A stretch of DNA of 64,000 bases from Rhodovibrio salinarum DSM 9154 (GTDB lineage: Bacteria; Pseudomonadota; Alphaproteobacteria; Kiloniellales; Rhodovibrionaceae): contig NZ_KI911559.1 of NCBI RefSeq assembly GCF_000515255.1, positions 1,816,824-1,880,823 on the forward strand. Reading direction: 5' to 3'. A program made the position numbers and the translations under genes. Of this stretch, positions 54,193 through 62,736 are shown piece by piece (position 1 is the first letter of the stretch; each line of letters starts with the position of its first letter). A model generated the notes under the pieces. That model was not told the DNA's origin and did no database searches. It saw only the letters and a program-made list of their open reading frames with translations.

Positions 54193-54375
54193 TCAGTCGG
54201 CGTTGGCGTCGATGACGTCCAGACGGGCGTGGGTCATATCGATCAGCTGTTTGCCCTGGTGCTCGAAGTTGACGGTTACGCGGGCGCCGATCACCGATTG
54301 GACCTGACCGAGCCCCCAGTCCGGGGCGTCCGGGTTGCGCACCAGCATGCCGGGCGCGAGATGGTCGTCGGTCAT
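54193..54375 (-). CDS. DUF3553 small protein
   Basis: A 60-residue protein, mostly beta: GMLVRNPDAPDWGLGQVQSV and GARVTVNFEHQGKQLID match the short DUF3553 family. The ATG has GGAGGAG 7-8 bases upstream. It is just upstream of the fdsB-fdsA pair on the same strand, but 100 bases apart. It is divergent from chpT, and promoters for both probably lie in 54376-54544. DUF3553 resembles a small beta-barrel nucleic-acid or protein-binding fold; the function is unknown. Confidence 0.8.
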   Translation of the reverse strand: MTDDHLAPGMLVRNPDAPDWGLGQVQSVIGARVTVNFEHQGKQLIDMTHARLDVIDANAD

Positions 54376-54544
54376 GTTGGCTCCTCCTATTTGCTACTCT
54401 ACGCGCCTCAAGGGTGCGACAATCTGACCAAGAACGACACCGATAGGGGTTGATGCGACACACACCACAACGCACAACGGGGCCAGTCAGCCGCCGCGCG
54501 TCCGTCTTCCGAGGCTTCCGAACGCCTCATCCAGGGAGGAACCG

Positions 54545-55186
54545 ATGCAGGATATCCAGATCGATCTTCGGGTCGCCGAGTTGTTGGCCTCGCGGCTGTG
54601 CCATGACTTGGTCTCGCCAGTGGGGGCGGTAAATAACGGCCTGGAGTTGATGGCCGAGGATTTGGACCCGGAGATGATGCAGGACGCGCTCGCGCTGGCC
54701 GATAAGTCGGCCAAGCAGGCCTCGTCGACCGTCCAGTTTTTCCGGCTTGCCTATGGCCAGGCCGGGCGGCAGGTCGACATGGGCCCGGCGGAGTTGAGGC
54801 GTCTGGCCGAGAGCTTTTTGAGCACACACAAGGCCGAGCTTTCCTGGGATGCGGACGCGTTGGTCCTGAACGGACCCGACGGCGGCGGTAAGCTGCTATT
54901 GAATTTGATCGCGCTTGCGCTCGAGACGCTGCAGCGCAGTGGCACGATCCGGGCGGACGTATCGTCCGCCGGCACGGCGATCCGTGTGACTGGGAGCGGG
55001 GCCAAAGCGCGTCTGCGTGATGAGACCCGGGCGGCAATGTCCGACGACGTTGACGTCGCCGAACTCAGTCCCCGCGCGGTCCAGGGCTATTTCACTCGGC
55101 TGATCGCCCGGCGGATGGGCGGCGATCTTGGGGTGCACGAAGAGCCGGACGCCGTGACGTTCGAGGTGACGGTCCGCGCGGACTGA
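54545..55186 (+). CDS. chpT: Histidine phosphotransferase ChpT
   Basis: A 213-residue phosphotransferase of the CckA-ChpT-CtrA pathway that controls the cell cycle and motility in alphaproteobacteria. LASRLCHDLVSPVGAVNNGL contains the phosphorylated His; the downstream part is a degenerate histidine-kinase ATPase fold that lacks ATP-binding motifs. AVQGYFTRLIARRMGGDLGV is also typical. GGGAGGAACCG lies upstream of the ATG. Unrelated genes flank it. Function by homology to Caulobacter ChpT. Confidence 0.92.
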   Translation: MQDIQIDLRVAELLASRLCHDLVSPVGAVNNGLELMAEDLDPEMMQDALALADKSAKQASSTVQFFRLAYGQAGRQVDMGPAELRRLAESFLSTHKAELSWDADALVLNGPDGGGKLLLNLIALALETLQRSGTIRADVSSAGTAIRVTGSGAKARLRDETRAAMSDDVDVAELSPRAVQGYFTRLIARRMGGDLGVHEEPDAVTFEVTVRAD

Positions 55187-55243
55187 CCGTCGGTTATGGC
55201 GGTGAGTTGATCGGTATTCTTGTACTGAACGAGAGCGGCTAGA

Positions 55244-55753
55244 TTATTTCGAGGTGGTTTGAAGCTGACGTCGTAGCGTTTCGACCATAAAGGGCACCTC
55301 AGTCGCCGTCAGACGCCCGTGGTGCGTTAGAAACGCCTCGATATCCCGGTCCGTGTAGCGGCCGACGAGCTTGTCATCTTGTATGAACAGCTTCAGCCGG
55401 GCCAGTTCATAGGCACGGTCATGGCAAATGCGGCACTTGTCTTCGAACAGTCCATGGCCGCGGTTAATCGCGGCCAGATGATCCAAGATAATGTCAGTTT
55501 CTTCTGTGTTCAAACCGCCGTGGCCGCTTTTAAGAAACATTTCTAGCTTTAAGCCATTTTGACTGACAAGCGCGCCGTCATCGTCCAGTGAGAGCTTCTT
55601 CTCCACGAATTCACGGGCATGTTCTTCGTGGCAGCGGCCACAGCTTCGCTCATAGAGCTGATGCGGATCGAGGTTTTGCGCCATCCCCCGGACTGGAAGC
55701 AAAGCGAGAACCATGAGGAGCAGGGCACACGCGATGCGCAGCCGATACAGCAT
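55244..55753 (-). CDS. Diheme cytochrome c
   Basis: A 169-residue secreted protein. The signal peptide is LRIACALLLMVLALLPVRGM. Two haem-binding sites appear: CGRCH (after YERS) and CRICH (after FEDK), so it should bind two c-type haems. I see no extra conserved domain. The ATG at 55753 was preferred over a TTG at 55771. It stands alone, convergent with chpT, and is divergent from the iron-binding protein. It could serve as a periplasmic electron carrier or peroxidase-like protein; no partner is identifiable. Confidence 0.8.
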   Translation of the reverse strand: MLYRLRIACALLLMVLALLPVRGMAQNLDPHQLYERSCGRCHEEHAREFVEKKLSLDDDGALVSQNGLKLEMFLKSGHGGLNTEETDIILDHLAAINRGHGLFEDKCRICHDRAYELARLKLFIQDDKLVGRYTDRDIEAFLTHHGRLTATEVPFMVETLRRQLQTTSK

Positions 55754-56160
55754 TCGTAAGATTCCGACCAACGTCGCTCATGTGGCTCGATATGAGGAGA
55801 TCTGGATTGTACGAGAATCCCCATTGAGAAGGTATGTCAGAATTCTCGATCCGGCCCAATCAGGAGGACGCCTGCATCGAACAGCCGGGCCACGAACCTA
55901 ACTTCTTTGTCCACTTATCGTCGTAGTAGCTACATGGGATCGCCGGCACTGCGATCACGCCCTGCAGGTGGGGTGAAACCGTCGGCATACAGCCGTTTCT
56001 CGAAGCATTGAGGCGGAACGCCGCACCCTGCGATATTGCAAGTGAAAATCATTTGCATTACTAGAGAGGCAGTGTGGCGCTACGGTTGTCCTGCCCGGCG
56101 CCATCTTGACGCGCGACCTGTGAAGGGCGCGACCACCTGACCGAGGGAGACACGCAGATC
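55754..56160. other. Divergent control region with Fur-like box
   Basis: About 400 bases between the diheme cytochrome and the iron-binding protein gene. It is less GC-rich than its flanks, has no gene, and contains the Fur-like site at 56037-56057 about 105 bases upstream of the iron-binding protein ATG. Confidence 0.6.
56037..56057. promoter_or_regulatory. Fur-like iron box
   Basis: Imperfect 21-base palindrome with arms TGCAA/TTGCA and core TGAAAATCA, which differs from the Fur consensus core TGATAATCA by one base (about 13 of 19 positions match the full consensus). It lies upstream of the iron-binding protein gene and should repress it when iron is plentiful. Confidence 0.6.
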
Positions 56161-57177
56161 ATGCGCGCATATGCGATCACCGCAGCGGCCGCCACGCTCG
56201 CCGCCGGACTTGCGGTCACCAGCGCCGCCCACGCGCAAGGCGAGGTGAATATCTATTCCGCCCGCCACTATCAGACCGACCAGCGGCTCTACGACGAGTT
56301 CGAAAAGCGCACGGGCATCGAGGTGAACCGCCTGCAGGGCAAATCCGATGCCCTGATCCAGCGGATCAAGAGCGAGGGGCGCAACACCCCTGCTGACGTT
56401 CTGGTCACGGTCGATGCCGGCCGCTTGTGGCGCGCCGAGCATGAAGGTCTGTTCGCCCAGATCGACAGCGAGGTGCTGAACGACCGTATTCCGGCCAATC
56501 TGCGTCACCCGGACGGCGAATGGTTCGGCTTCTCCAGCCGCGCGCGGATCATCCTGTACAACAAGGATCGTTTCGAGGAGCCGCCGGTCACGACCTACGA
56601 GGGGTTGGCGGATGACAAGCTTGAGGGCGAGGTCTGCATCCGGTCGTCTTCCAACATCTACAACCAGTCGCTGCTGGCCAGCCTGATCGAGCATCACGGT
56701 GCCGAGGGCGCACAGGAGTGGGCCGCGAACGTGGTCGACAACTTCGCCCGTGAGCCGGAAGGCGGGGACACCGACCAGATCATGGGCGTTGCCGCTGGCG
56801 AGTGCGGCGTGGCCGTCGCCAACCATTATTACTTCGTGCGCGTGCTGCAGAATCAGCCCGAGGCGGTCGAGAACGTGGGCTACGTCTTCCCGAACCAGGA
56901 CGGGCGGGGCACACACGTCAATATTTCCGGCGCTGGCGTGATCAAGAACAGCCCGCACCGCGAGAACGCCGTGCGCTTCCTGGAGTTCCTGGCCAGTGAC
57001 TTCGCCCAGCGCTACTTCGCGGACGGCAACAACGAGTACCCGACCGTGCCCGAGGTCGCGCCGAATACCAAGCTGAAGAAGCTGGGCGACTTCAAGATCG
57101 ACGACATCAACGTCTCCGCCTATGGCGAGAACCAGCCAGAAGCCCAGCGAATCTTCGACCGCGTCGGCTGGAAGTAG
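56161..57177 (+). CDS. Periplasmic Fe(III)-binding protein of an ABC transporter (FbpA/FutA type)
   Basis: A 338-residue solute-binding protein. The signal peptide MRAYAITAAAATLAAGLAVT is cleaved near AHA-QG. The mature start EVNIYSARHYQTD is diagnostic of FutA/FbpA; GKSDALIQRIKSEG and the iron-ligand tyrosines in NIYNQSLLAS and VANHYYFVRVLQ follow. It should bind ferric iron for an ABC importer, but no permease or ATPase gene is adjacent, so it is an orphan. GAGGGAGA lies upstream of the ATG. A Fur-like box and a strong terminator flank it. Confidence 0.92.
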   Translation: MRAYAITAAAATLAAGLAVTSAAHAQGEVNIYSARHYQTDQRLYDEFEKRTGIEVNRLQGKSDALIQRIKSEGRNTPADVLVTVDAGRLWRAEHEGLFAQIDSEVLNDRIPANLRHPDGEWFGFSSRARIILYNKDRFEEPPVTTYEGLADDKLEGEVCIRSSSNIYNQSLLASLIEHHGAEGAQEWAANVVDNFAREPEGGDTDQIMGVAAGECGVAVANHYYFVRVLQNQPEAVENVGYVFPNQDGRGTHVNISGAGVIKNSPHRENAVRFLEFLASDFAQRYFADGNNEYPTVPEVAPNTKLKKLGDFKIDDINVSAYGENQPEAQRIFDRVGWK

Positions 57178-57200
57178 CACCCTCCCTCTAGCCGGCCCGC

Positions 57201-57238
57201 ACGCCCGCCCGGAGAGGCCCATCCGGGCGGGCGTTTTT
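57201..57238 (+). terminator. Terminator after the iron-binding protein gene
   Basis: Perfect 13-base stem ACGCCCGCCCGGA / TCCGGGCGGGCGT, 8-base loop, followed by TTTTT. It is 24 bases after the stop. Confidence 0.9.
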
Positions 57239-57243
57239 CGTAT

Positions 57244-57885
57244 TCAAGTCGCCGCGTGCCGTGGCTCGCTGAACACCAGTCGGACGAAGTCGCGATAGAG
57301 CCGGACCTGTCGCGCCAGGCTCGGCGGATCGCGTGTGACCTTTGATAGAATGATTCCCCCATCGACCACGACGGTCACCATGTCCGCGAGATCGTCCAGG
57401 TCGACCGGGATGCGCGGTGGGTAGAGGGCGGCGATCGCCTCCAGTCGTGCCCGAAACCGCTTGCGCCAGCCGAGCACGGCGGCAGTGTTGACCTCCTGGA
57501 CTTGTCTGGCGAACAGCTGTTCGTGGTAGCAGACCGAGGCCACCAGGCAGCCGGGGTGCCCGTTTGGGAGGTCGGCGAACATGTCCGCCAGTAGCTTGAG
57601 CGTGATCAGGAAGGCGTGCAGCGGGTCCTCGCTGAGTGCGTCGCCGCGGGATTCCAATTGGTCGAAGATGGCGTCGTCCTCGCGCACATAGCGCTCCAGC
57701 AGCGCCTTCGCGAGTTCGCTCTTGTCCCGGAAATGGTAAAAGAAACCGCTTTTCGAGATGCCCACGGCGGCGATCAACTCGTCGATCGAGGTGCCGCTGA
57801 ACCCCTTTGCCAGAACAGCATCCTGCGCCGCGTCGAGCAATTGCTCGCGCGTGGGGAGGGCGGTCCTGGGCGGTTGCGTGGCCAT
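57244..57885 (-). CDS. TetR/AcrR-family transcriptional repressor
   Basis: A 213-residue repressor. The N-terminal HTH is REQLLDAAQDAVLAKGFSGT and SIDELIAAVGISKSGFFYHF, with RDKSELAKALLERY after it, as in TetR. The C-terminal domain is the family-typical helical ligand pocket and is not diagnostic. A perfect palindrome 27 bases upstream of the ATG should be its operator. It is divergent from the TTC38-like gene, which may be its target. Ligand unknown. Confidence 0.9.
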   Translation of the reverse strand: MATQPPRTALPTREQLLDAAQDAVLAKGFSGTSIDELIAAVGISKSGFFYHFRDKSELAKALLERYVREDDAIFDQLESRGDALSEDPLHAFLITLKLLADMFADLPNGHPGCLVASVCYHEQLFARQVQEVNTAAVLGWRKRFRARLEAIAALYPPRIPVDLDDLADMVTVVVDGGIILSKVTRDPPSLARQVRLYRDFVRLVFSEPRHAAT

Positions 57886-57911
57886 GATCTGGGTACATCC
57901 GTAAGGCGGTT

Positions 57912-57930
57912 ACTGTACCACCGGTACAGT
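57912..57930. promoter_or_regulatory. TetR-family operator
   Basis: Perfect inverted repeat ACTGTACC-ACC-GGTACAGT, 8-3-8, ending 27 bases before the tetR start and 206 bases before the TTC38-like gene. It is the type of site TetR repressors bind for self-control. Confidence 0.75.
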
Positions 57931-58135
57931 CCCCGGTGTCGGCGCAAACGGGTAGGCGGCCATCTCGGCTGGGCGTCGAGCGCTAAAGTTTTGTTTTAAT
58001 AGCAGATTTGTTGGCGACGCGCCCTGTACCGCAGGTTCACTACCGCCCGCAGCGCGGCCCTCGTATCTCTTGGGTCCGCGATCCCAAGCCTTGCGGCGTG
58101 GTCGATCGCATGTTCCCCCACCAGGAGATCGACTT

Positions 58136-59473
58136 ATGCTGCAGGATCGACAGGGTAATCCTCTGACCGGCGCCAACGCCGAAGCCGTGGCGGCTTTCGA
58201 TGCGGGCGTTCGGGCATTCAACATCTACCGCGGCGACCCGCTTGCGCATGCGGATGCGGCGTTGGCGGCCGCGCCGGCCTGCGTCATGGCGCACCTTCTG
58301 AAGGCCCATCTGCTTTTAATGGCCACCGAGCCGGCGGCCGCTGAGGAGGCTGGGGGGATCCTTGGTCACGTTCGGAACTTGCCGATGTCTGATCGGGAGG
58401 CCGGCCACCTGGCCGCGTTGCAGCAGGTGCTGGCGGGCGATTGGTCGCGCGGCGCCGAGACGTTGGACCGGCTCAACATGCGCTATCCGCACGATTTGCT
58501 GGCGCTGCAGTCCGGTCATCTGATGGATTTCTACCGGGGCAACGCCCGCAACCTGCGTGACCGCGTCACGCGCGTGCTGCCGGCCTGGACGGCGGATGTG
58601 CCGGGTTACTCGATCGTGCTTGGCTTTCAGGCGTTCGGGTTGGAGGAATGCGGCGACTACGCCCGGGCGGAGGCGGCCGGGCGCGAGGCGCTCGCCCGGG
58701 AGCCGCTGGATTGCTGGGCGCACCATGCCGTGGCGCATGTCATGGAGATGCAGGGCCGGGCGGAGGATGGCATCGGCTGGATGCAGGTCCGGCAGGCGCA
58801 ATGGGACGGCGACGACAACTTCTTCAAGGTGCACAACTGGTGGCACAAGGCGCTGTTCCATCTGGACCTCGACGATGCCGAGGGCGCGCTTGCGTTGTAC
58901 GACGGCGCGGTTCGGCGGGAGGCGAGCGAGGTTGCGATGGATCTCGTGGATGCTTCGGCGCTGCTGTGGCGGTTGCATGCGGCGGGTGTCGACGTCGGCG
59001 GACGCTGCCTCGAGGTCGCGGAGGTCTGGCGCGCGCATGCCGACGGTAAGCTTTACCCGTTTAACGACTGGCACGCGGCGATGGCTTATCTCGGCGCCGA
59101 TCAGGTGGTCGAGGTCGACCGCCTGATCGCGGCGTATGAGAACGCACCGTCGGCAGGCGAGGTCGGGCGTTGGCAGGCGCAGATCGGGTTGCCGCTGCTG
59201 CGCGGCTTCCGGGCATTTGCGACCGGGCACTACGCCGAGGCGGTGAGCGATCTGCACACAGGTCGGGCGATCGCCAACGGCTTCGGCGGCAGCCACGCCC
59301 AGCGGGACGTGATCGACTGGACCCTGGCCGAAGCCGCGATTCGCGCCGGTCTGGGGGCCGAAGCCGTCGCCTTCGCCCAGGAGCGGGTTGCGGTGAAACC
59401 CCACAGCCCGATCAGCCGGCGCTCCCTGCAGCGGGCCCGCTCCATTTCCGCCGCACCAGCGGCCGCGGCTTGA
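58136..59473 (+). CDS. TTC38-like tetratricopeptide repeat protein
   Basis: A 445-residue cytoplasmic protein of the TPR-38 family. The family hallmark is AVAAFDAGVRAFNIYRGDPL with ~10 helical repeats, and the signatures DCWAHHAVAHVMEMQGRAED, FFKVHNWWHKALFHLDL and YPFNDWHAAMAYLGA. AGGAGA lies 6-7 bases before the ATG. A longer frame to 58070 was rejected. It follows a TetR gene on the opposite strand. The biochemical role of TTC38-type proteins is unknown in bacteria. Confidence 0.85.
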   Translation: MLQDRQGNPLTGANAEAVAAFDAGVRAFNIYRGDPLAHADAALAAAPACVMAHLLKAHLLLMATEPAAAEEAGGILGHVRNLPMSDREAGHLAALQQVLAGDWSRGAETLDRLNMRYPHDLLALQSGHLMDFYRGNARNLRDRVTRVLPAWTADVPGYSIVLGFQAFGLEECGDYARAEAAGREALAREPLDCWAHHAVAHVMEMQGRAEDGIGWMQVRQAQWDGDDNFFKVHNWWHKALFHLDLDDAEGALALYDGAVRREASEVAMDLVDASALLWRLHAAGVDVGGRCLEVAEVWRAHADGKLYPFNDWHAAMAYLGADQVVEVDRLIAAYENAPSAGEVGRWQAQIGLPLLRGFRAFATGHYAEAVSDLHTGRAIANGFGGSHAQRDVIDWTLAEAAIRAGLGAEAVAFAQERVAVKPHSPISRRSLQRARSISAAPAAAA

Positions 59474-59730
59474 GCCGAGTGCTCGGGAGATTTCCGGCCT
59501 GAGCATGGCGGGTGTAGAGGGCACGAGGGCCTTCTACGCCCGCTAAGGCTTCATAGAAGTCGGTAAGTGGAGAGAGGTGAGGATGGCTGGGGCGGAGCCG
59601 ATCACGCCCCGATGGCCGGTACCTGAGCGATTTTCGGCCCTGTGGCGGCCCCGGGTTAGAGTCTTGGTAACCCTAGATGTGCAGTCTGCGCGATGGCTTC
59701 GTCTAAAAAAGAGTGAGGTTCGGAGAGACG

Positions 59731-61173
59731 ATGGCGGCGGAATCGGTCGAGCAGTTGCACGGAGAGATGCTGGCGCGCTTGGAGAAGGGCAGCGGCCGGT
59801 TCAGCAACCTGTTCAAGAACTGGATGAAGTTCGAGAACAACAGCGAGCGGATGTTCAAGGCTCGTGCGGCCAACGGGGGAAGCTATCTGCTCGCGCGCCT
59901 GGCCGATTACGAGGTCTCCAGGGCCCTCGTCGTGCTCGAAACCGTGATGGAGTTCTGGGATCGCGAGCGCTTCGCCCTTTACGTCAACGCCGAGGACAAC
60001 GACGGCAACGGCATCTGGCACTATCTTGCCGACAACCTGCGGCTCAACGAGGGTCGGGATACGCTCAAGTTCGCGCACATCCTGATCAAGCTCGACGTCG
60101 ACTTCGCCCGGCGCAACAAGTACGGCATCAGCCCGCTCGGCAAGATGTTGGTGCCCGAGCCGAAGTGGCAGTCGATCAACGCGCTGATCCAGACCAAGCA
60201 CCTGCAGATCGTCAACGTCGAGAACGCGGTGGCCGAGCAGGCGAAGGGCGATCAGGGGAAGCTCGCCAACATGATGTGCGGCATCTTCGCCGCGGACCTG
60301 TCCGACAACCGCGCGCTACTCTCCCAGCACTGCCTCAAACAGGCGGTGCAGTCCAACACCGACAAGGAACAGCGGCAGGCGACCTGCCGGCTGTTTTTTG
60401 ATTACATTAATGCCGAGGACGGCACGACGGCCTTCCACAAGCTACTGGGGCACGCCAATACGGCGATGTTCGAGGATCTGCTGGGTCTGTTGTTGCAGCA
60501 GACGGAAGAGACGGTGGTCGGGATGTCCCCGCCGGATGTCGCGACCAAGAAGGTCTACCGCCAGGCGGTGCTGTGCCGGCGGCTGTTGAAGCGCGACAAG
60601 GCGCGCCGCACGCTGTTCGTGCACTGCCTGCTGCTTGGCAAGACCGCTTATTTGCGCAAGCTGACGGGCATGCTTTTGAATGACGAGCTGGCGATCAAGA
60701 AGCTGGTCCGCGGCGAGCCGCAGCCCCAACCGGTGGTGATCGACAAGACCTCGCCCGCGCCGTCGAACCCGCTGCTGTCTGCCTTGCTGGCGCGCGACCG
60801 TCGCGGCGATACGCTGATGCATTTGGCGATTCTGCAGGGGGACAAGGGGGCCCTGGAAGTGGCCTTGCATGGCCTCGCCTCCAACGACGTGCACGCCATG
60901 CTCACCAAGGTGCCAGACGCCTCAGGGGCGTCTCCGGTGGAGATGGTCGATTTGGAGAAGGCGAAGGCCCGTTTGGGGCGTGCCGTGAAATCGGGCCGTC
61001 TGCCGATGGAGGTCGCCAACGCCCGGATGAAGCGTCTGGCCAAACTGGACAAGGGCCTGCGCAGTTACATCAACGACAAGATCGCCGAGATCGAGGCGCT
61101 GGCGAGTGACACCAAGGGCGGGGCGCCGGTCGCCCCCAACTTCGACGTGCGCAAGATGGCCGGCGCTGCGTAA
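59731..61173 (+). CDS. Ankyrin-like helical-repeat protein of unknown function
   Basis: A 480-residue soluble protein. The body resembles degenerate ankyrin repeats: NAEDNDGNGIWHYLADNLRL, RRNKYGISPLGKMLVPEP and RRGDTLMHLAILQGDKGALE each carry the DxxGxTxLHxA-like core with imperfect residues. There is no signal peptide or membrane helix. The C-terminus is basic and lysine-rich (KRLAKLDKGLRSYINDKIAE). The ATG at 59731 has GGAGAGACG upstream; the frame starts at 59713 (GTG) as an alternative. I do not recognise a precise family. Confidence 0.6.
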   Translation: MAAESVEQLHGEMLARLEKGSGRFSNLFKNWMKFENNSERMFKARAANGGSYLLARLADYEVSRALVVLETVMEFWDRERFALYVNAEDNDGNGIWHYLADNLRLNEGRDTLKFAHILIKLDVDFARRNKYGISPLGKMLVPEPKWQSINALIQTKHLQIVNVENAVAEQAKGDQGKLANMMCGIFAADLSDNRALLSQHCLKQAVQSNTDKEQRQATCRLFFDYINAEDGTTAFHKLLGHANTAMFEDLLGLLLQQTEETVVGMSPPDVATKKVYRQAVLCRRLLKRDKARRTLFVHCLLLGKTAYLRKLTGMLLNDELAIKKLVRGEPQPQPVVIDKTSPAPSNPLLSALLARDRRGDTLMHLAILQGDKGALEVALHGLASNDVHAMLTKVPDASGASPVEMVDLEKAKARLGRAVKSGRLPMEVANARMKRLAKLDKGLRSYINDKIAEIEALASDTKGGAPVAPNFDVRKMAGAA

Positions 61174-61202
61174 ACGCGGGTGCCGGCCCAGCCCTCGTCA
61201 AA

Positions 61203-61238
61203 CAAAAAAGCGCCGGCCAGGGGAACCCGGCCGGCGCC
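61203..61238 (-). terminator. Terminator for the choline-binding protein gene
   Basis: Perfect 9-base stem GCGCCGGCC / GGCCGGCGC with a 10-base loop. On the minus strand it is followed by TTTTTTG, 37 bases after the stop of the choline-binding protein gene. Confidence 0.8.
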
Positions 61239-61274
61239 AGTCAAAGCTGAAGGCGGAAAGATCAGGCCGCCGGA

Positions 61275-62255
61275 TTAGCCCTCCAGGGCACTCATCACGG
61301 CCTTCTTCGGATCGCCGCCATCACGGGTCTTTACGCCGGTGAACACCAGCGGACCGCCCCGATCGAACCAACGATCGAGGATCTCGGGCTTCTCCTGGAT
61401 CAGCTTTTTGCCGGCTTCCAGGTAGTCCATCTCCTCGTTGATCACGTACTTGCCGAGCAGGTTCTGTTCGTCGAGTGTGAAGGTGTAGTTGGTCAGCAAC
61501 TGGCCGACGTTCGGGCACTCCCAGGTGTAGCCGCTGCGCACGGCGGTGTAGACCGTGGCGCCGCCCTTGTTCGGGCCCCAGTAGTCCGCGCCGCCGGACA
61601 GGTACGCCATGTCGATGTTCAGGTTCATCGGGTGCGGCTCCCAGCCCAGGAAGACCGCCCACTTGTCCTGACGGGCGTCCTTCTTCACCTGGGTCAGCAT
61701 GCCGGCGGAAGAGGAGGGCAGCAGCTTCCAGTCGCCCAGCCCATAGGCATCGTCGGCGATCATCTCCTTGATGATCTGGTTGCCGTCGTTGCCGGCCTCG
61801 ATGCCATAGATCGTGCCGTTGAACTTATCCTTGTACTCGTCGAGGTCGGAGAAGCTCTGCACGCCCGCATCATAGGCGTTCTTGGTCACCGCCAGCGTAT
61901 ACTTCGCGCCTTCCAGGTTGGCGCCCACGATATCGATTGAGCCTTCCTTCATGTACTTGCCGATCATCGACTTCTGGGTCGGCAGCCAGAGGCCGAGGAA
62001 AGCGTCCCGCTCGTTCTTGGCGAGCGAGTTGAACATGATCGGCACGGAAGCCGTGATCAGGTCGGTCTCGTACCCGAGCTGCTGCAGGACCCAGGCCAGG
62101 GTCTCGGTCTTGGCCGTGACGCCGGTCCAGTTGACCTGCTCCAGGCGTACGGTGCCGCAGGAATCGCCTTCGTCCTGCGCGGTCGCCGGTCCGGTGACCA
62201 GGGCGGTGCTTGCCAGCGCAAGCGCGCCGGCGGCGAAAAGGCTCTTGAAGTTCAT
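61275..62255 (-). CDS. Choline/glycine betaine ABC transporter substrate-binding protein (ChoX-like)
   Basis: A 326-residue periplasmic protein with a signal peptide (MNFKSLFAAGALALASTALV, cleavage near ATA-QD). ChoX hallmarks: LEQVNWTGVTAKTETL, LGYETDLITASVPIMFNSLA, FLGLWLPTQKS, GIEAGNDGNQI and FLGWEPHPMNLNIDM, which include the aromatic residues that cage the quaternary ammonium group. The ATG at 62255 has GAGGGGAC upstream. No permease or ATPase gene is adjacent, so it is an orphan. It is divergent from betI; the 480-base gap contains the BetI operator. Confidence 0.9.
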   Translation of the reverse strand: MNFKSLFAAGALALASTALVTGPATAQDEGDSCGTVRLEQVNWTGVTAKTETLAWVLQQLGYETDLITASVPIMFNSLAKNERDAFLGLWLPTQKSMIGKYMKEGSIDIVGANLEGAKYTLAVTKNAYDAGVQSFSDLDEYKDKFNGTIYGIEAGNDGNQIIKEMIADDAYGLGDWKLLPSSSAGMLTQVKKDARQDKWAVFLGWEPHPMNLNIDMAYLSGGADYWGPNKGGATVYTAVRSGYTWECPNVGQLLTNYTFTLDEQNLLGKYVINEEMDYLEAGKKLIQEKPEILDRWFDRGGPLVFTGVKTRDGGDPKKAVMSALEG

Positions 62256-62736
62256 GTGAAGTCCCCTCGTTTCAAGCCGTTGTTGTCGCGGTTGTCGGGT
62301 CTTCTTGGGCTTCGGTTGTCGGGCGCGGCCAACGCCCGTTGCGATCCGGCGCGGCTGCGTTTGCAACCGAGGCCCTTTATTTCTCGCACGTCCATCTCGC
62401 CGACCGCTTCAGCGAAATAGCCAGGATGGTCGAGAAGGCGCGCCGCCGATCGCGTGCACGGCCGTATCAGTCCCTCTCGATCATGGCGACCATGCGATCA
62501 GATCGGCGCGCGGGCTGACGCGCCCACGGCCAAGCGGCGAACCCAGCTTACGGGGTCACCGTCGTCGTCGCCACGATACGGTTTTTGATTGAACGTTCAA
62601 TCAAAAAAAGATACATGGACTGTGGAACGGGCGTTTCTGGGGCGTTCAGCGCCAACGGCGCCCCTGTGCGACTCGGCATAGGGTCAGCGGTTCGATCGGA
62701 AGCGATCGTGGACGATAAGCAGGGGAGAGTGGGGCG
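62256..62736. other. Divergent control region with BetI operator
   Basis: About 480 bases between the choline-binding protein gene and betI. It contains the palindrome at 62582-62607; nothing else recognisable is visible. Short frames here lack ribosome binding sites. Confidence 0.6.
62582..62607. promoter_or_regulatory. BetI operator, 26-base perfect palindrome
   Basis: Fully self-complementary 26-base sequence with centre ATTGAACGTTCAAT and A/T flanks. The centre matches the known E. coli BetI site. It is 129 bases upstream of the betI start and likely controls betI-betB and possibly the choline-binding gene. Confidence 0.85.
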
